Part shown: piece by piece, positions 40,211 to 51,965 of the stretch
Layout: every line of letters starts with the position of its first letter
How positions within the stretch are numbered: position 1 is the stretch's first letter
Origin: Schistocerca nitens
Lineage: Eukaryota > Arthropoda > Insecta > Orthoptera > Acrididae
Direction of reading: 5' to 3'
Length of the DNA: 64,000 nt
Assembly (NCBI RefSeq): GCF_023898315.1
Contig: NC_064614.1
Span: 68,956,501-69,020,500, forward strand
The notes under the pieces: model-generated
Database searches by the model: none
Told to the model about the DNA's origin: nothing
What the model saw: only the letters and a program-made list of their open reading frames with translations
Position numbers and translations under genes: made by a program

Positions 40211-40620
40211 AAGATCCACATCTACATCAAGATCTACATTGTTAACCTGCGAGTCACAATTAAGTGCCTGGCAGAGCGTACCACCTTTTAGTTATTTTTC
40301 AACTGTTGCACTCTCGAACAGCAAATGGGAGGAACGAACACTTAAATCTTTCCGTGTGAGCTCCAATTTCTCTCATTTTATTATGATCATCGTTTCTCCC
40401 TATGCAGGTGAGTGCCAAAAAAATATTTTTACACTCTGAGGAGAAAGTTGGTGATTCAAATTTCATGAGAAGATCTTGCCGAGGCGAAAAAGCCTTTCTT
40501 TTAATTACTGCCACCCAAATTCGTGTATCATATCCGTGGCACTCTCTCCGTTATTCAGGATAATACAAAACGAGTTACCCTTCTTCGAACTTTTTCGATG
40601 TTCTCCGTCAATCCTCCCTG
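40211..40620 (-). mobile_element. CR1-like LINE 3' fragment
   Basis: The plus strand starts with the reversed tail gatccacatctacatcaaga and the phrase caattaagtgcctggcagag. The latter recurs at 42561 (aattaagtgcctggcagaag) in a longer copy. The coding part matches the C-terminal end of that copy but is full of indels. Confidence 0.72.
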
Positions 40621-40777
40621 ATGCAGATCATTTACTTATTATTTTGTGAAAACAGCGAGCGTTGAACTCTTTCGTCTGATATCATTACAACATAGTTTTA
40701 CGTTGTGTTATGACAGCAATGACTATTAATCTCGCTGCTCTTGTTCAACTAAGATTTGGTTTTATTAACTAGTGAGA

Positions 40778-41632
40778 AAAGGAAACAAAAGAAAGGAAAC
40801 AAAAGAAAAATTCGGAGTAGGTATTAAAATTCATGGAGAAGAAGTAAAAACTTTGAGGTTCGCCGATGACATTGTAATTCTGTCAGAGACAGCAAAGGAC
40901 TTGGCAGAGCAGTTGAACGGAATGGACAGTGTCTTGAAAGGAGGATATAAGATGAACATCAACAAAAGCAAAACGAGGATAATGGAATGTAGTCACATTA
41001 AATCGGGTGATGCTGAGGGAATTATATTAGGAAATGAGACACTTAAAGTAGTAAAGGAGTTTTGCTATTTAGGGAGTAAAATAACTGATGATGGTCGAAG
41101 TAGAGAGGATATAAAATGTAGACTGGCAATGGCAAGGAAATCGTTTCTGAAGAAGAGAAATTTGTTAACGTCGACTATAGATTTAAGTGTCAGGAAGTCG
41201 TTTCTGAAAGTATTTGTATGGAGTGTAGCCATGTATGGAAGTGAAACATGGACGATAACTAGTTTGGACAAGAAGAGAATAGAAGCTTTCGAAATGTGGT
41301 GCTACAGAAGAATGCTGAAGATAAGGTGGGTAGATCACGTAACTAATGAGGAGGTATTGAATAGGATTGGGGAGAAGTTTGTGGCACAACTTGACTAGAA
41401 GAAGGGATCGGTTGGTAGGACATGTTTTGAGGCATCAAGGGATCACAAATTTAGCATTGGAGGGCAGCGTGGAGGGTAAAAATCGTAGAGGGAGACCAAG
41501 AGATGAATACACTATGCAGATTCAGAAGGATGTAGGTTGCAGTAGTTACTGGGAGATGAAGAAGCTTGCACAGGATAGAATAGCATGGAGAGCTGCATCA
41601 AACCAGTCTCAGGACTGAAGATCACAACAACA
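40778..41632 (+). mobile_element. RTE-like LINE, 5' truncated, 11-bp TSD
   Basis: This is a third near-identical copy of the family at 30541 and 57707. It ends in acaacaaca. Direct repeats aactagtgaga (40767-40777) and aactagggaga (41633-41643) flank it. At the 5' junction ggaaacaaaagaaa is present twice in a row while the family has it once, so a short segment was copied twice at the truncation point. Confidence 0.9.
40803..41618 (+). pseudogene. LINE reverse transcriptase C-terminal part
   Basis: The frame enters at KETKEKFGVGIKIHGEE, keeps LRFADDIVILSE (motif C), CYLGSKITDDGRS, VAMYGSETW and FEMWCYRRMLKIRW. A five-base deletion near 41376 (gagaagtttg instead of gagaagagaagtttg) shifts the frame, giving a stop at 41396-41398. 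In the other frame SLWHNLTRRRDRL to ASNQSQD continues to 41618. Motifs A and B are absent through truncation. Confidence 0.9.
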
Positions 41633-41643
41633 AACTAGGGAGA

Positions 41644-42484
41644 GTTGAATCAACATCTCATAAAAAATGAGTTGGTCATTGGCTGGTATGAATTCACAAT
41701 TTCACCACCACACTGGAAATTTTGTATATAAAAATAGAATGTGGAAATGTATTAAACTTCTAATACAAGACGAATCCTGAAAAGTATACCAAGGTGCAAC
41801 GCCCTCCCATACGTATCGATACGCAGCGATTTTATTGGTAAAAGTGAAACAAGCGATACTTAGGATGATGTTTCAGCCAGCGTACACAATATGTTAATAT
41901 GTGGTGCCTGAATTGATCACAGAATTCTTCTACAACCTCTTTAAGGAATCTATCAGCTGTGTGTTCGAGCGACAGTATCGTAACCATGTCACTAGCAGCA
42001 TAGTTTGCCTGTTGGGTTAACAGAGCAGCGCTGTTGTATGGACTGTTTAATAACGTAGTTGCTACTAAAACAGCTGACTTGGTTCCGGCGATTTTGCTAG
42101 ACTGTGGAAGTACGTAACGACACCTTGCGTGTGGATGAACCTGATGTTACGTCAACTGTTTGGGATTGAGAACCTGTAAATAATTGTACTAACAAATACA
42201 TGGTGAAAATAGCCTCCACATGAAATAGTACAGAAAATGCAGTGTAGACTAAAATAATACATATCATATATACGTATGGGTTACAGCAGCACTTCTGATT
42301 GACTTTCAGCATCTATTACTATTAACATTTAGCTTTTCTCGAAAAGGATAGCACAAGACAGGGGAAGGTGTTAGAGAGTAACACACAAGTCCAAAGCCTA
42401 GCGACTAAACATATTATTTTGTCCACACGCTTTCAGTGCATCCAGTGCCTACGTTTGAATTTGTCTGACCGAAATGTTTTTAGT
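41644..42484. other. Unassigned sequence
   Basis: No feature was recognised. The short ORF at 42097-42312 on the minus strand has no motif. Confidence 0.35.
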
Positions 42485-43460
42485 CCTTACTTCTAGATTA
42501 GGCTGTATCTATATCTCTATCTATATATCTACATTTACACGGATGCTGTGCAAATCATAATTAAGTGCCTGGCAGAAGGTTCATCGAATCGTGTTCGCTA
42601 TAACTCTCTATTATTCCTGTCTCGAACAGAGCGCGGAAAAAATGAACACCTACATCTTTGTGTGCGAGCTCTGATTTCCTTATTTTATTCTGATCGTTTG
42701 TTCCTATGTAGGTCGGCGTCAACAAAATATTTTCGCATTCGGCGAAGAAAGTTGGTGATTGAAATTTCATGAGAAGGTTCCGCCGCAACGAAAAACGCCT
42801 TTGTTTTAATAGTGTCCATTCCCAATTCTGTAGCACGTCCGTGATACTCTCTCCCCTATTTCGCGATAATACAAAACATGTTGCTTTTCTTTGATCTTTC
42901 TCGATGTACTCCGTTAATCCTCTCTGGTAAGGATCCCAGACGACGCAGCAGTACTTCAAAAGAGGACGGACAAGCGTGGGGCAGGCAGTCTCTTTAGTAA
43001 ACCTGTTACATTTTCTAGTGTTCTGCCAATAAAACGTAGTTTTGGTTTGCCTTCCCCACAACATTTTCTATTTGTTCTTTCCAATTTAAGCTTTTCGTAA
43101 TTCTAATTCCTAGGTATGTTGTTGAATGCACGGCCTTTAGAATAGACTGATTTACCGCGTAACCTAAGTTTAACTGGTTCCTTTTAGCACTTTGAGGGTG
43201 ACCTCACACTTCTCATTATTTAGTGCCAATTGCCAATTTTCGTACCATGCAGGCATCATTTCTCAATCGTTTTGCATTTTTTTTTCTAATGGCGTTACTA
43301 GACGATAAGCGATAGCATAATCTACAAACAATATAAGAGGGCTACTCAGATCGACTCCTAAGTTGTTTATAGGGATAAGGAACAGCAGAAGGCCTGTATC
43401 ACTACCTTGGGGAAGGCCAGAAATCACATACATACCTAAATCGCAAGCCACCATAAGGAG
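42485..43460 (-). mobile_element. CR1-like LINE, degenerate
   Basis: Its tail is the reversed microsatellite tctatatctctatctatata at 42490-42535. On the minus strand LVRPLLKYCCVVWDPYQ and IEKDQRKATCFV correspond to PLLEYCSAVWDPYQ and IQRRAARFV of the LINE at 18890. VISGLPQGSDTGLLLF and LILFVDYAIAYR are its RT motifs B and C, with the second catalytic Asp changed to Tyr (FVDY). Several frameshifts separate them. Confidence 0.75.
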
Positions 43461-43559
43461 CGTGGTGAATTATACCATCTACTGCTGCCAGTCGTTCTCT
43501 TTGCTGTTCCAACTGAAAACTGAGCGATGGAAAATCGGCGGTCTTAGTGCTTGCCTATG

Positions 43560-44665
43560 AACGCTGATTTCGCTTAAATTTCTTCGCAGCCCTTACACGA
43601 GATGTATGTTGGTGGCAGTGAGAAGACTCTACAGTCTATCGGAACAGTCGGTTCTCAAAATGTTCTCAATATTGTATCACTAAAAGAACGTCTTTTTGCC
43701 TCCAGGTACTCCCATTAGTCTTCATCTAGCATGTCGGTAAAAGCTGCGTTTTGTTCGAACCCAGTGGTAAAAAATCTAATAGCACCTTTCTGAATTGCTT
43801 CGTTGTCTTCTTCTAAACCGACCTGGTGAAGTTCCCAAGTACTCGAGTAGTATTCACGAACGGGCTGTAAAAGTGTTCTGTAAGCAATCTGCTTCATAAA
43901 TTTCTCCCACATGTATCCAAGCCAACGAGTCATCTTTCCTACAACAGACCTTACATGGTCGCAATGAACCGAAGCTAACCATTCACCTTCCGTACAACCG
44001 ATCTTATGTGGTCCCATTTCATAAAGCCTGTGACCACCTACAGTCATTTAAAGACAACATGCCATACATCACGGCGTCATGGACAGTCAGATGGATGCTC
44101 ACGCTGACTCTCAGATAGCTAATGCGTATAGAGAACAAGAACGATCCTGTCACACAACCCTGCGGTAATCCTGACGATATCTATGTGTCCCACGAACAGT
44201 TCCCACCCAGGAGAAATTACTTACAATTTCGTCGAAACACTCAGAAATCTAAGAACCTATTCAATATACCCGGACGTTTGTTAGCATTTTGCAGCGTGGC
44301 ACTGTTTCAAACGCCTTCCGGGCATCTAGGAATATGGAAACTACCTGTTCCACGTTATCAATGGTTCACTGCTTATCGTATCAGAAAAGGACAAGCTGAC
44401 AGCCGCACGACTGATGCTTTCCAAACGCGCATTAATTTGTGGATGGAAGCTTTTATCTTATTAGGAAATTTTTTATATTCGAATCTAGGTTATGCCTAAG
44501 AATCTTCCAGCGACCGACGTTAAGAATACTGATCTGTAATTTTGCTGGCCCATTCTTTTACCCCTCTTACCTACCTGTTCTTCTTCCCAGTCTTTGAAAA
44601 AGATCTTTCTGGTACGAACACCACACACTCTACTGCCACTAGTAGCAATGTTTTCGGCACTTACC
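43560..44665 (-). mobile_element. Second LINE fragment, reverse transcriptase part
   Basis: On the minus strand QQNYRSVFLTSVAGRFL at 44500-44560 is the NYRPISLTSV block. Near 44290-44345 the text reads VSIFLDARKAFETVPH (motif A). The ORF 43715-44047 holds IAYRTLLQPVREYYSSTWEL, the C-terminal block. The same family is represented at 6700-7075. Frames are broken; the 5' limit lies near 44620-44665. Confidence 0.7.
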
Positions 44666-44962
44666 ACTGTTTACAGGCACACATACTGGCAACCAGAAAT
44701 TGGGGCTCTCATTTATCGGTCTATCATGAGCCCTCAACTAATGTAAAACACATAACCTGCCATGTTTTACAGGCAATAACTATGTTTGTCATCGAGCGTC
44801 CATTACCATTATTTACAGCCGAGTTTTCCATTTGTAGACTACCTACGAAATGTAATGTCAAAATCTACCTCTGATACCACACGTGTACAACAATTTTAGC
44901 TGACACCGAAACTAATTTATCCCTCCATATTTAATCCTCGCATATTGAAATCATTTCCCAAT
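44666..44962. other. Unassigned sequence
   Basis: Nothing was recognised between the LINE fragment and the TTAA-flanked element. Confidence 0.35.
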
Positions 44963-44966
44963 TTAA

Positions 44967-46043
44967 GGGGCTCCGGAAAGGCTCAAAATCATGAAAAGTT
45001 CAATTTTTACTTTTTTGCGTTTTCTGAATCTGCAGACTATTACCTTTTAATAGATATATAATTTATTCAATTCCGAAGACTACAACTATTTTTTAATTTT
45101 TTTTTGAAATGTGTTCTACGTGGGGGTGACCCACTGTGGCGCTGTTAAACTGCTGTCAAATGGTGTTATTATTAACGTCCGTGTTCATCAGGTACATTTT
45201 AGTGATAAGATATATAGTATGTGTTGTGGCTAACCTGTGATGGTTCAATATATATCGCTGGTGTGATTGTCGATTGTTTCATCTTTATTTACTCTGTCGT
45301 TATCTCGAAAATATTCGTAATTAATTCTGTTTCTTGAGTCTCTGTTTTGTTGAAGTATAATAATGAGTAAAAGTAAAGTTATTAGAAATCCTCTGAAGGC
45401 TTTTAAGAAAAGGAGAAATATTGGAAACCCAAAGGTATTTAGAAATATGGGAATGAAGATAGGTTCTAACATGGTACGAGCGATGCTTGCTTTAGACAAG
45501 GAACGCCTTCGGGCTGCAGACAGGGCTGTAAAGAGTCTAGAAATACAAACAAGAGTAAACAGGAGGAGGAACAAGAGGAAGCTGGAGGAGGAGTTTGCAG
45601 AGGATGAAGATAATCCATCCTATGGACCTGGAATGCACTAAAAAGTTAATCCAATCTTTGTCGCTCGATTCCCAAAACTTTTATTTTCTCATACTAATTA
45701 CATGTTTTCTAAGGATCTTCCAAACATATTTGTTTCAAACTTTTAGTAAATGTTACACAGTACCTTCTGCATAATTTAACATAGCCTTTTTCCAAAAAAC
45801 TGTATATTTTCGAATATATAAATAAAAAGTTAAAAAAATTTTGTGAATTTTCATTACAATTGAAAAAAAATCATCTTTAATAACTGAAATAAAATTTTGT
45901 AAAATCCCTGTGTTAAGTTGTAGCCCATATTCCAATAAATAATCTGTAAAAAGTTCAACTTCCTACCTCAAATACTTTGTGAGGAAAGATGTAATTTATA
46001 AGCGTTATTTTAACATTGCAAGTATAGGGCGTTCCGGAGCCCC
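44967..46043 (+). mobile_element. Kolobok-like deletion derivative, TTAA target
   Basis: The ends are inverted: ggggctccggaaaggc at the left and gcgttccggagcccc at the right. Each is bordered by TTAA (44963-44966 and 46044-46047). TTAA duplication is used by piggyBac and Kolobok elements. The encoded ORF resembles the C-terminus of Kolobok/Mutator-like transposases known from insects (from memory), so I favour Kolobok. At 1077 bp it is far too short for an autonomous copy. Sequence outside the ORF is very AT-rich. Confidence 0.75.
45363..45641 (+). CDS. 92-aa ORF, N- and C-terminal parts of a Kolobok-like transposase
   Basis: The ORF has an ATG, an uninterrupted frame and a TAA. The start (MSKSKVIRNPLKAFKKRR) is strongly basic. 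The second half (LALDKERLRAADRAVKSLE, then RRRNKRKLEEEFAEDEDNPS and YGPGMH) looks like the C-terminus of these transposases: a basic helix, then an acidic stretch and a short tail. The catalytic core is absent, so it cannot transpose. The join lies probably near residues 28-36. The frame is clean although the element is non-coding in other respects. A role as a regulator or competitor of the full transposase is speculation; chance survival after a recent deletion is the plain alternative. Confidence 0.6.
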   Translation: MSKSKVIRNPLKAFKKRRNIGNPKVFRNMGMKIGSNMVRAMLALDKERLRAADRAVKSLEIQTRVNRRRNKRKLEEEFAEDEDNPSYGPGMH

Positions 46044-46047
46044 TTAA

Positions 46048-48179
46048 GGTAATTGTCTTCCGTAGTAGCAACACTGTAACATTCAGCAAAATACAGAATT
46101 TCTGCCTCCTCTCTAGCGACGGTACAAGGAAACAAGTTAACACAAAGTTGTTCGTATGCACATCACATCCCCTTTCCACAGTCATAACGTAACAAAATAT
46201 CTGATCGGAAACGTCGAAAAGTTCTTGTCGTATGTAAACGCACTTTCCGGATCGAAAGCTTCCATCCAATCGCATATCGATTAGCTTGCTATCGAAGTAG
46301 GACACAAAAACTGGAAACCTCGATTATTTAAGTTAACAACTTCGCAGTGTTTAGCGAACAAAACTCCACTTGCCCTGCTTCCTTCCTGATCTAACTCTAT
46401 GATGTATAACTATGAAATAGTTACCATACTTTCACAGATTACAAAGGTGATGCAGGTAGGAATCCTTTGGCAACACCCGCAGAGAGAATTCCTGCAGGCT
46501 ATTACACTGATGACGAGTGCGCATTGGACTCAATAGTTTACATTCTTACACTCATCAACCATCATTAGCACTGTTCTGAATAACAAGCTGCTGTAGATAT
46601 TTAAGACATGTATGAAAGCAATGTTGCTGATGGAGAATGTTAAATTTGTATTCTCAAAATCACCATCAAGTAAAATTTGATAGACATTTTCTCACCTTTA
46701 CCACACAATGGATAAAGGCGAACAGATGATATGGTCTCCTTATATTTAGACACCAATGAACGTGCAGTCAACTGGTAATAATACGAGCGTACTGAGTAGG
46801 ATTTGCACTGCACCATTGGCTCTAAGCTTTTTTACTGTGAATGTACATATATAGCATCCCAGATAGGGAATATTTAAGAAGCTGGGTGGGTGGTTTCCTG
46901 GTCAGAACATGTTTTAGTGAAAAAGAACTCTCATATTAATGATAGATAATGTGTTACTCTAAAAGAAATTTTTGCTCTCTAGTGACATAAGGAATTCACA
47001 GAATGTTTTAGACAAAACTCTCTACTTGCTGTACTGAAAGACTGATTGCATTGGAGGTAGATACGTGTGACATAAAATGCATAAAAGTGATTAAAAATTT
47101 CGGGCCATATTCAAGAACTATTTTGTTTAGAGATTTATTTATCTTGGCGAGATCAGGACTGTCAAGGCTTCTCTTATGTGTAACAAGCACTTTATGTATC
47201 TTACATCATATTCTTTAGAGTGTACATAAACGGCGTAAACAATAGTTCATAATAAGTACAATAACAAAGGCAAATAGCAGACAAGTGTATTGAAATTTCG
47301 GGCACTGGCAGCAACGGAATGTCGGAAGTACATCGCCATATAATCTGAATGACAGCAAATCCCAATAAATGCGAGAACCAACGCCCGGAAAAATATGTAG
47401 AAGAATATAAAAGAAAATTTACTACCTGTAAGATAATGAGTTCGTCTACAGAGAAAATAACATCCCACAAAAGTTGTTTTGTTATTGAATTTGATGAATA
47501 AATTAAGAATAAAGAAAACTTATTCGACACTGCAAACTGGCCCAAGATGTTTGATATCTTCATAAAGGGACTCTTAGATATACGCCATAGGCAATGATAA
47601 GGTACAAGGTGAATCCGAACTGCAATGTCAGTATTGCAGAGGTTGCTCACGGATATATTCGGAGCATTCTGGTACAAGGGACCCATGGTGTTAGCATACA
47701 GTAGTAATTTAATTATAATCTATTCACTTTATCCACAGTTATCTTTGATTCGGTAAAAGTACTTCCGTAATAGTGATAAAGCCTGCACTATGTCACCACA
47801 AAACACAAATACTGAAACAGATCTCAGATGACGCAAATACAGTGTGACGTGGTTGCCGTCAATGGGAGAACAGCACATCGTAACGTCTTTCCGCCGTTCT
47901 TTCATGAGATTCATTGAACCAACACGGGAAATGCATACTGGTTAACTCCTCAGCAGTAAAACCATCCACACTGCGCGTCACTGTTAACGTATCACTGCGC
48001 GAAAAAACAGACCATGGTCTGAAGCTAGCTGTGCTGAATATAAGTTTCCGGACGAAGAGTGAAGTGGCCATTTCTATTCACAGCAGGCACTGTGAATCAA
48101 TGGAACTTGATCGTTTCCTAACGAGAGACATAGCGTATACGTTAAAGTTTTACTGTTGCGTAATCTAGGAACACCTGCG
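46048..48179. other. Unassigned AT-rich sequence with a 161-codon ORF
   Basis: No repeat family was recognised. The longest ORF is on the minus strand at 47201-47686; it is hydrophobic in part and reads as several possible membrane-like segments in more than one frame. I do not recognise a family. Splice-like ttacag followed by gta near 47420 is not enough to call exons. Confidence 0.25.
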
Positions 48180-48239
48180 GAGGTTCGTCACTTGGCGCAG
48201 GCATTTTAAACTCACCCTTAACATAAGAAAAAGGAACTT

Positions 48240-48610
48240 GAATATACAGAAAGACCCAGTGTTGTGTGATTACATGATTGCAGGACAATGACTGGAAGTA
48301 GTCACACACACAAAATATCTAAGAGTATGCGTACGGAACAATTTACAGCGGAACGGCTACACAAAACTAATCACAGACAAGGCAGGTATTGGTCTGCGAT
48401 TCATTGGAAGAATCCTCAGAAAATATATTCCACACGCAGCGGAGGTATATTAAAACACCCTTGTTCGAACAGTACCCGAAAGTTTCCAGATAGAATTTGT
48501 GCATTAGATAGAGGAGACCTAAAGAAGAGCAGCATAATTCGTTGTAGGTTCATTTAGCAGGCGTGGAAGCCTCATGGTGATGTTCTGCGATCACCGGTGG
48601 TAGACACTGC
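48240..48610 (+). mobile_element. CR1-like LINE C-terminal fragment
   Basis: In the plus strand gcgattcattggaagaatcc matches gattcattggaagaatccta of the LINE at 18890 (20914-20935). The following text corresponds to its PLLEYCSAVWDPYQ region with many indels. Left of it actcacccttaacataag is probably still the same LINE. Confidence 0.68.
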
Positions 48611-49080
48611 AAGAAAAGCGCCCTGGGTTTTCAAATACTTTGAATAAATTTTCTTTAAAGTATTGTGGTTTTTCCTAGACTACAGCACCTTACCTCTCCA
48701 CCAACTAGCTCCATAAATTTCAGTTTAACTTGGCAATATCAGTTAAATAACTAGTTCCACTTATTGCACCACTGAGCTTCGATTGTCACTGGCGACATAA
48801 TCTGTGCCTTGTTAACATTATTCACGATCTCTCTCAGACAAGATACAGCTACCCGCTGTCGATGCAAAATAAAATTTGAGTGGGTCTATAAGGAGTTACA
48901 GAGTAAGGACACAATGGGCCGGTTGAAGAAAGCAATCTCAGAAAAATCTCGTCCAGAAGAGGGGGTTGAACTAGGTATGCAGGTGAAAGAGTAACTGGAA
49001 TGTGTAAAACACCCTAGAATATATATGGAGAGCATAATAATGGTATAGCCTAAGTGAGACGAAGACATTAGCGAAGTGAA
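48611..49080. other. Unassigned sequence
   Basis: No feature was recognised; the ORF at 48809-48994 has no motif. Confidence 0.35.
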
Positions 49081-49090
49081 AAACCAAGAC

Positions 49091-49293
49091 AGCCGGCTGA
49101 TGTGGCCGAGCGGTTCTAGGCGCTTCAGTCTGGAACCACGCAACCGCTACTGTCGCAGGTTCGAATCCTGCCTCGAGCATGGATGTGTTGATGTCCTTAC
49201 GTTAGTTAGGTTTAAGTAGTTCTAAGTTCTAGGGGACTGATGAGCTTAGATATTAAGTCCCACAGTGCTCAGAGCCATTTGAACCATTGGAAT
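49091..49293 (+). mobile_element. SINE family A, full length
   Basis: Head (gtggccgagcggttctaggc), B-box region gcaggttcgaatcctgcctc and core are present; the core has ttacgttag instead of ttaggttag. Flanks aaccaagaca (49081-49090) and aacaaagaca (49294-49303) are a 10-bp TSD with one mismatch. Confidence 0.92.
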
Positions 49294-49376
49294 AACAAAG
49301 ACATCATAGTTGAAAAACTCTTGTTGATTACGAGAATTTTACGTAGACTATTACTATAGTTTTAAGCTATAATTCA

Positions 49377-50630
49377 TACAGTGACGGAAAAAAATCCCTA
49401 CACCAAGAAGGAGTTGTGCAAGAAAACGAAAGTTGGTATGCGTATTTCTACATCTGAAACTTGTCTGTTCAGATTTAGAGCCAGTCACATAAGGGTGGTG
49501 CTAGTAGCATCGCCGTGTCGATCCAGATCAGGTGTGCTTTAAAACGGTCGTGAGTTTTAGTTACCTTTGAGACTGGACACAGTGAGCTGATGTTAGTCAA
49601 GAATGACTTTATGTTGACGAAGACGGCATTATCAACAGCTCACTGACTTTGAACGAGGTCGTGTAATAAGGCTACGAGAAGCTGAATGTTCCTTCCGTGG
49701 TACTGCAGAAAGACTTGGCAGGAATGTGGTCACTGTACATGACTGCTGTGACAGGTACAGGAAGGTACGTGAAGGTACGGTCGCAAGAACACCGAGCTCC
49801 TAACGGACATGTGACAATACTTAGAAGGAAGACTGTGTGTTCGGCGCATTACTGTGGCGCATCGTACTGCAAAATTCTGAGCAGTGGTTGGTAGCTTAAA
49901 TCTAGGATAGCTCCGAGCCAGACTCCCGTAGCGTGTATCCTACTGACGCTAAGACGCCGCCGTTTGCGACTGCCGTGGTGTCAAGCGAGAGCTCATTGGA
50001 GGGCGGAGTGGAGGGATGTTGTGTTTTCTGATGAAAGCCTCAGTGTTCTGATGGCCTTTGTTGGTTAGAAGGAGTCCAATTGAGCGCCCTCAATCAACCT
50101 GTCCACTGCCTAAACTCACAGAACCTACACCTGGAGGGTGCGAATTCCTATGACAGCAGGAGATCTCGCGTGGTTATTCCATGAACAGCATTTCGGGCGG
50201 TGCTTTCCAACAGGATAATACTCGATCACGTAATTCTGTTGTAGTCCAACACACTCAACAGAGAGTCGACATGTTGCCTAGTCCTGCTCGGTCACCAGAC
50301 CATGGGACATCATCCGACGACAAATCCAGCTTCATCCACAACCAGCATTGACTCATCAAGTGCAACAGCCACAGAACTCCAAACCACAAACTGACGTCCG
50401 GAAACAGTACTTCATAATATACGCACATTTGTATGTTTGCATTCAATATTCTGTCGGTTACACAGGTTATTAATATACCAGAATTTCACATTTGCAATGG
50501 CTTTTCTCTCGCTTATATTAACCTATGAACTTTTAGCATTAATCAGTGAAATATGTTGCCTAAACAAATGTATTCCTAAAATTCATTACTCAAAATTTAT
50601 TGCTTCTTGGTGTTTTGTTCCGTCAGTGTA
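49377..50630 (+). mobile_element. Tc1-like element, degenerate, both TIRs present
   Basis: The left end tacagtgacggaaaaaaatc and the right end gttttgttccgtcagtgta are inverted, with ccaagaagg at 49404-49412 and ccttcttgg-like ttcttgg at 50604-50610. The 1254-bp interior reads as a decayed transposase: GTAERLGRN-like text near 49705, VVFSDES near 50020, FQQDN near 50205 and SPARSPD near 50280. Many frameshifts and stops are present. The pieces at 59212-59555 and 61530-61890 belong to a related family. Confidence 0.85.
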
Positions 50631-51479
50631 TTTATCATCTGAACAGTACATTTACTGACGCACTGTTTTGTGTTCCTCCCACTTCAGAGTCAGGGACTAG
50701 TCAGTCCAAATCTCAAAACCCAAGGGGAAGACATTCGTGAAGTAAGTAACAAACACTTTGTAGCCAAAAGATTCATACTGACTATGAGTGAATGAAATAA
50801 TGGACCCGAAAATGAACGCAATTAGTGACGTCGTACAAAGTGTCGCACAGTTGTGGATTGCGTTCAAGGGAAAAATTGGCAAACACAGTTGTGGATTGCG
50901 TTCAAGTGAAAGATTGGCAAACACTGAAGGAAAACGTCCCATCTAAAATTAACTCACCAAGTAAAAGCTTATGTGTAGCTACGAGCATTACATGCAGCTT
51001 GATGTGCGCTGCAGTTATGAACCGTTTTATTTACAGACTGTTACATTCGTTTGACTGCCATCAGCAGCTTCAAATGGTTTCTGTATTTAACATTCACTCT
51101 TAGTGGACTGTTGGTATAACAACATTGCGACCACCGTGAATTAATTCGTGTTATATGTGAAGTACGCCGCAAACTACTGTGCAGTTTTAAAATAACACAG
51201 AATAGAACTGACGTCATACGCCGTTGACACAGCAAGAGTGAAAGTTAAATGCGCTTTCGTCACACTACGTTTAAATAGCATTCGGGTAAACCGAATTTCT
51301 CTTTGATATCTGTACTTACTCAGCGGCAAAATCTGTTGAGCAAACTTGAAAATACTCATTACGCTTGATATTACAGAAACATCTTTGGCGTCTCATCGTT
51401 TTTCTTATTTTTGCTTTCTTCATTTCAGGCCACTTTTTTAAAAATGTTATCAGTGTTTCGCTGTCATGTGCTAGTTTAC
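50631..51479. other. Unassigned sequence with a 38-bp duplication
   Basis: Apart from the short tandem duplication at 50846-50921 nothing was recognised. Confidence 0.35.
50846..50921 (+). repeat. 38-bp unit, two tandem copies
   Basis: cacagttgtggattgcgttc begins at 50846 and again at 50884. The two copies differ at two positions I can see (agggaaaaa against agtgaaaga). Confidence 0.88.
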
Positions 51480-51845
51480 GAGGGTTGGAACTTTAATAGT
51501 GGCAACTATTTATTTACAGCTGGTACAACTTAAAAACGTATTTCAAAGTTTTACTGACCTCCAGGTAGTCACCAGCATTGTGTATAACCCATTGCCAGAG
51601 ATGTGGAAGTCGTAGGAAACTCTTAGCAGTGCCAGTTGTGTTGACAGTTCGAGCGACGCGGTCTATTGCCCGACGAATTTGTTTAGCAGTTCTGAAGCGA
51701 ATGCCGTGAAGTGTTTCCAAATCGAGTTGAACTTACGAGGGTTTAAGTTAGGGGAGTGCAGTAGTTGGTATAGCACTTAGCATCCCCATCAGTCAAACAA
51801 ATCAGTAACAGATTGCACTGTACGTGCTTGAGCATTGTCCTGCAA
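51480..51845 (-). mobile_element. Mariner-like element, C-terminal end
   Basis: The plus strand starts gagggttggaactttaatag, which looks like a mariner-type TIR. Read on the minus strand the 68-codon ORF (51514-51720) contains RIRRAIDRVARTVNTTGTAK and LPHLWQWVIHNAGDYLE, resembling transposase C-termini. The rest continues into an inverted repeat at 51848. Confidence 0.55.
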
Positions 51846-51965
51846 AATGATGGTCAGGTCTTGCAGAAGGTGTCATCACTGCTGTTAATTTTTGAAACAC
51901 AACCTACGACCAGCTTAGAGACAGAAGTGATGACACTTTCTGCAGAACCTGACCGTTTTGTTGCC
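51845..51965. repeat. Inverted repeat, about 40-bp arms
   Basis: caaaatgatggtcaggtctt and gcagaaggtgtcatcactgc at the left pair with cagaagtgatgacactttct and gcagaacctgaccgttttg at the right, with a few mismatches. The loop is about 37 bp (ttaatttttgaaacacaacc onwards). The arms belong to the mariner-like sequence. Confidence 0.85.

Noticed and set aside
45245..45574. 109-codon minus-strand ORF
   Set aside because: It is antisense to the 92-codon ORF of the TTAA element and has no features of its own.
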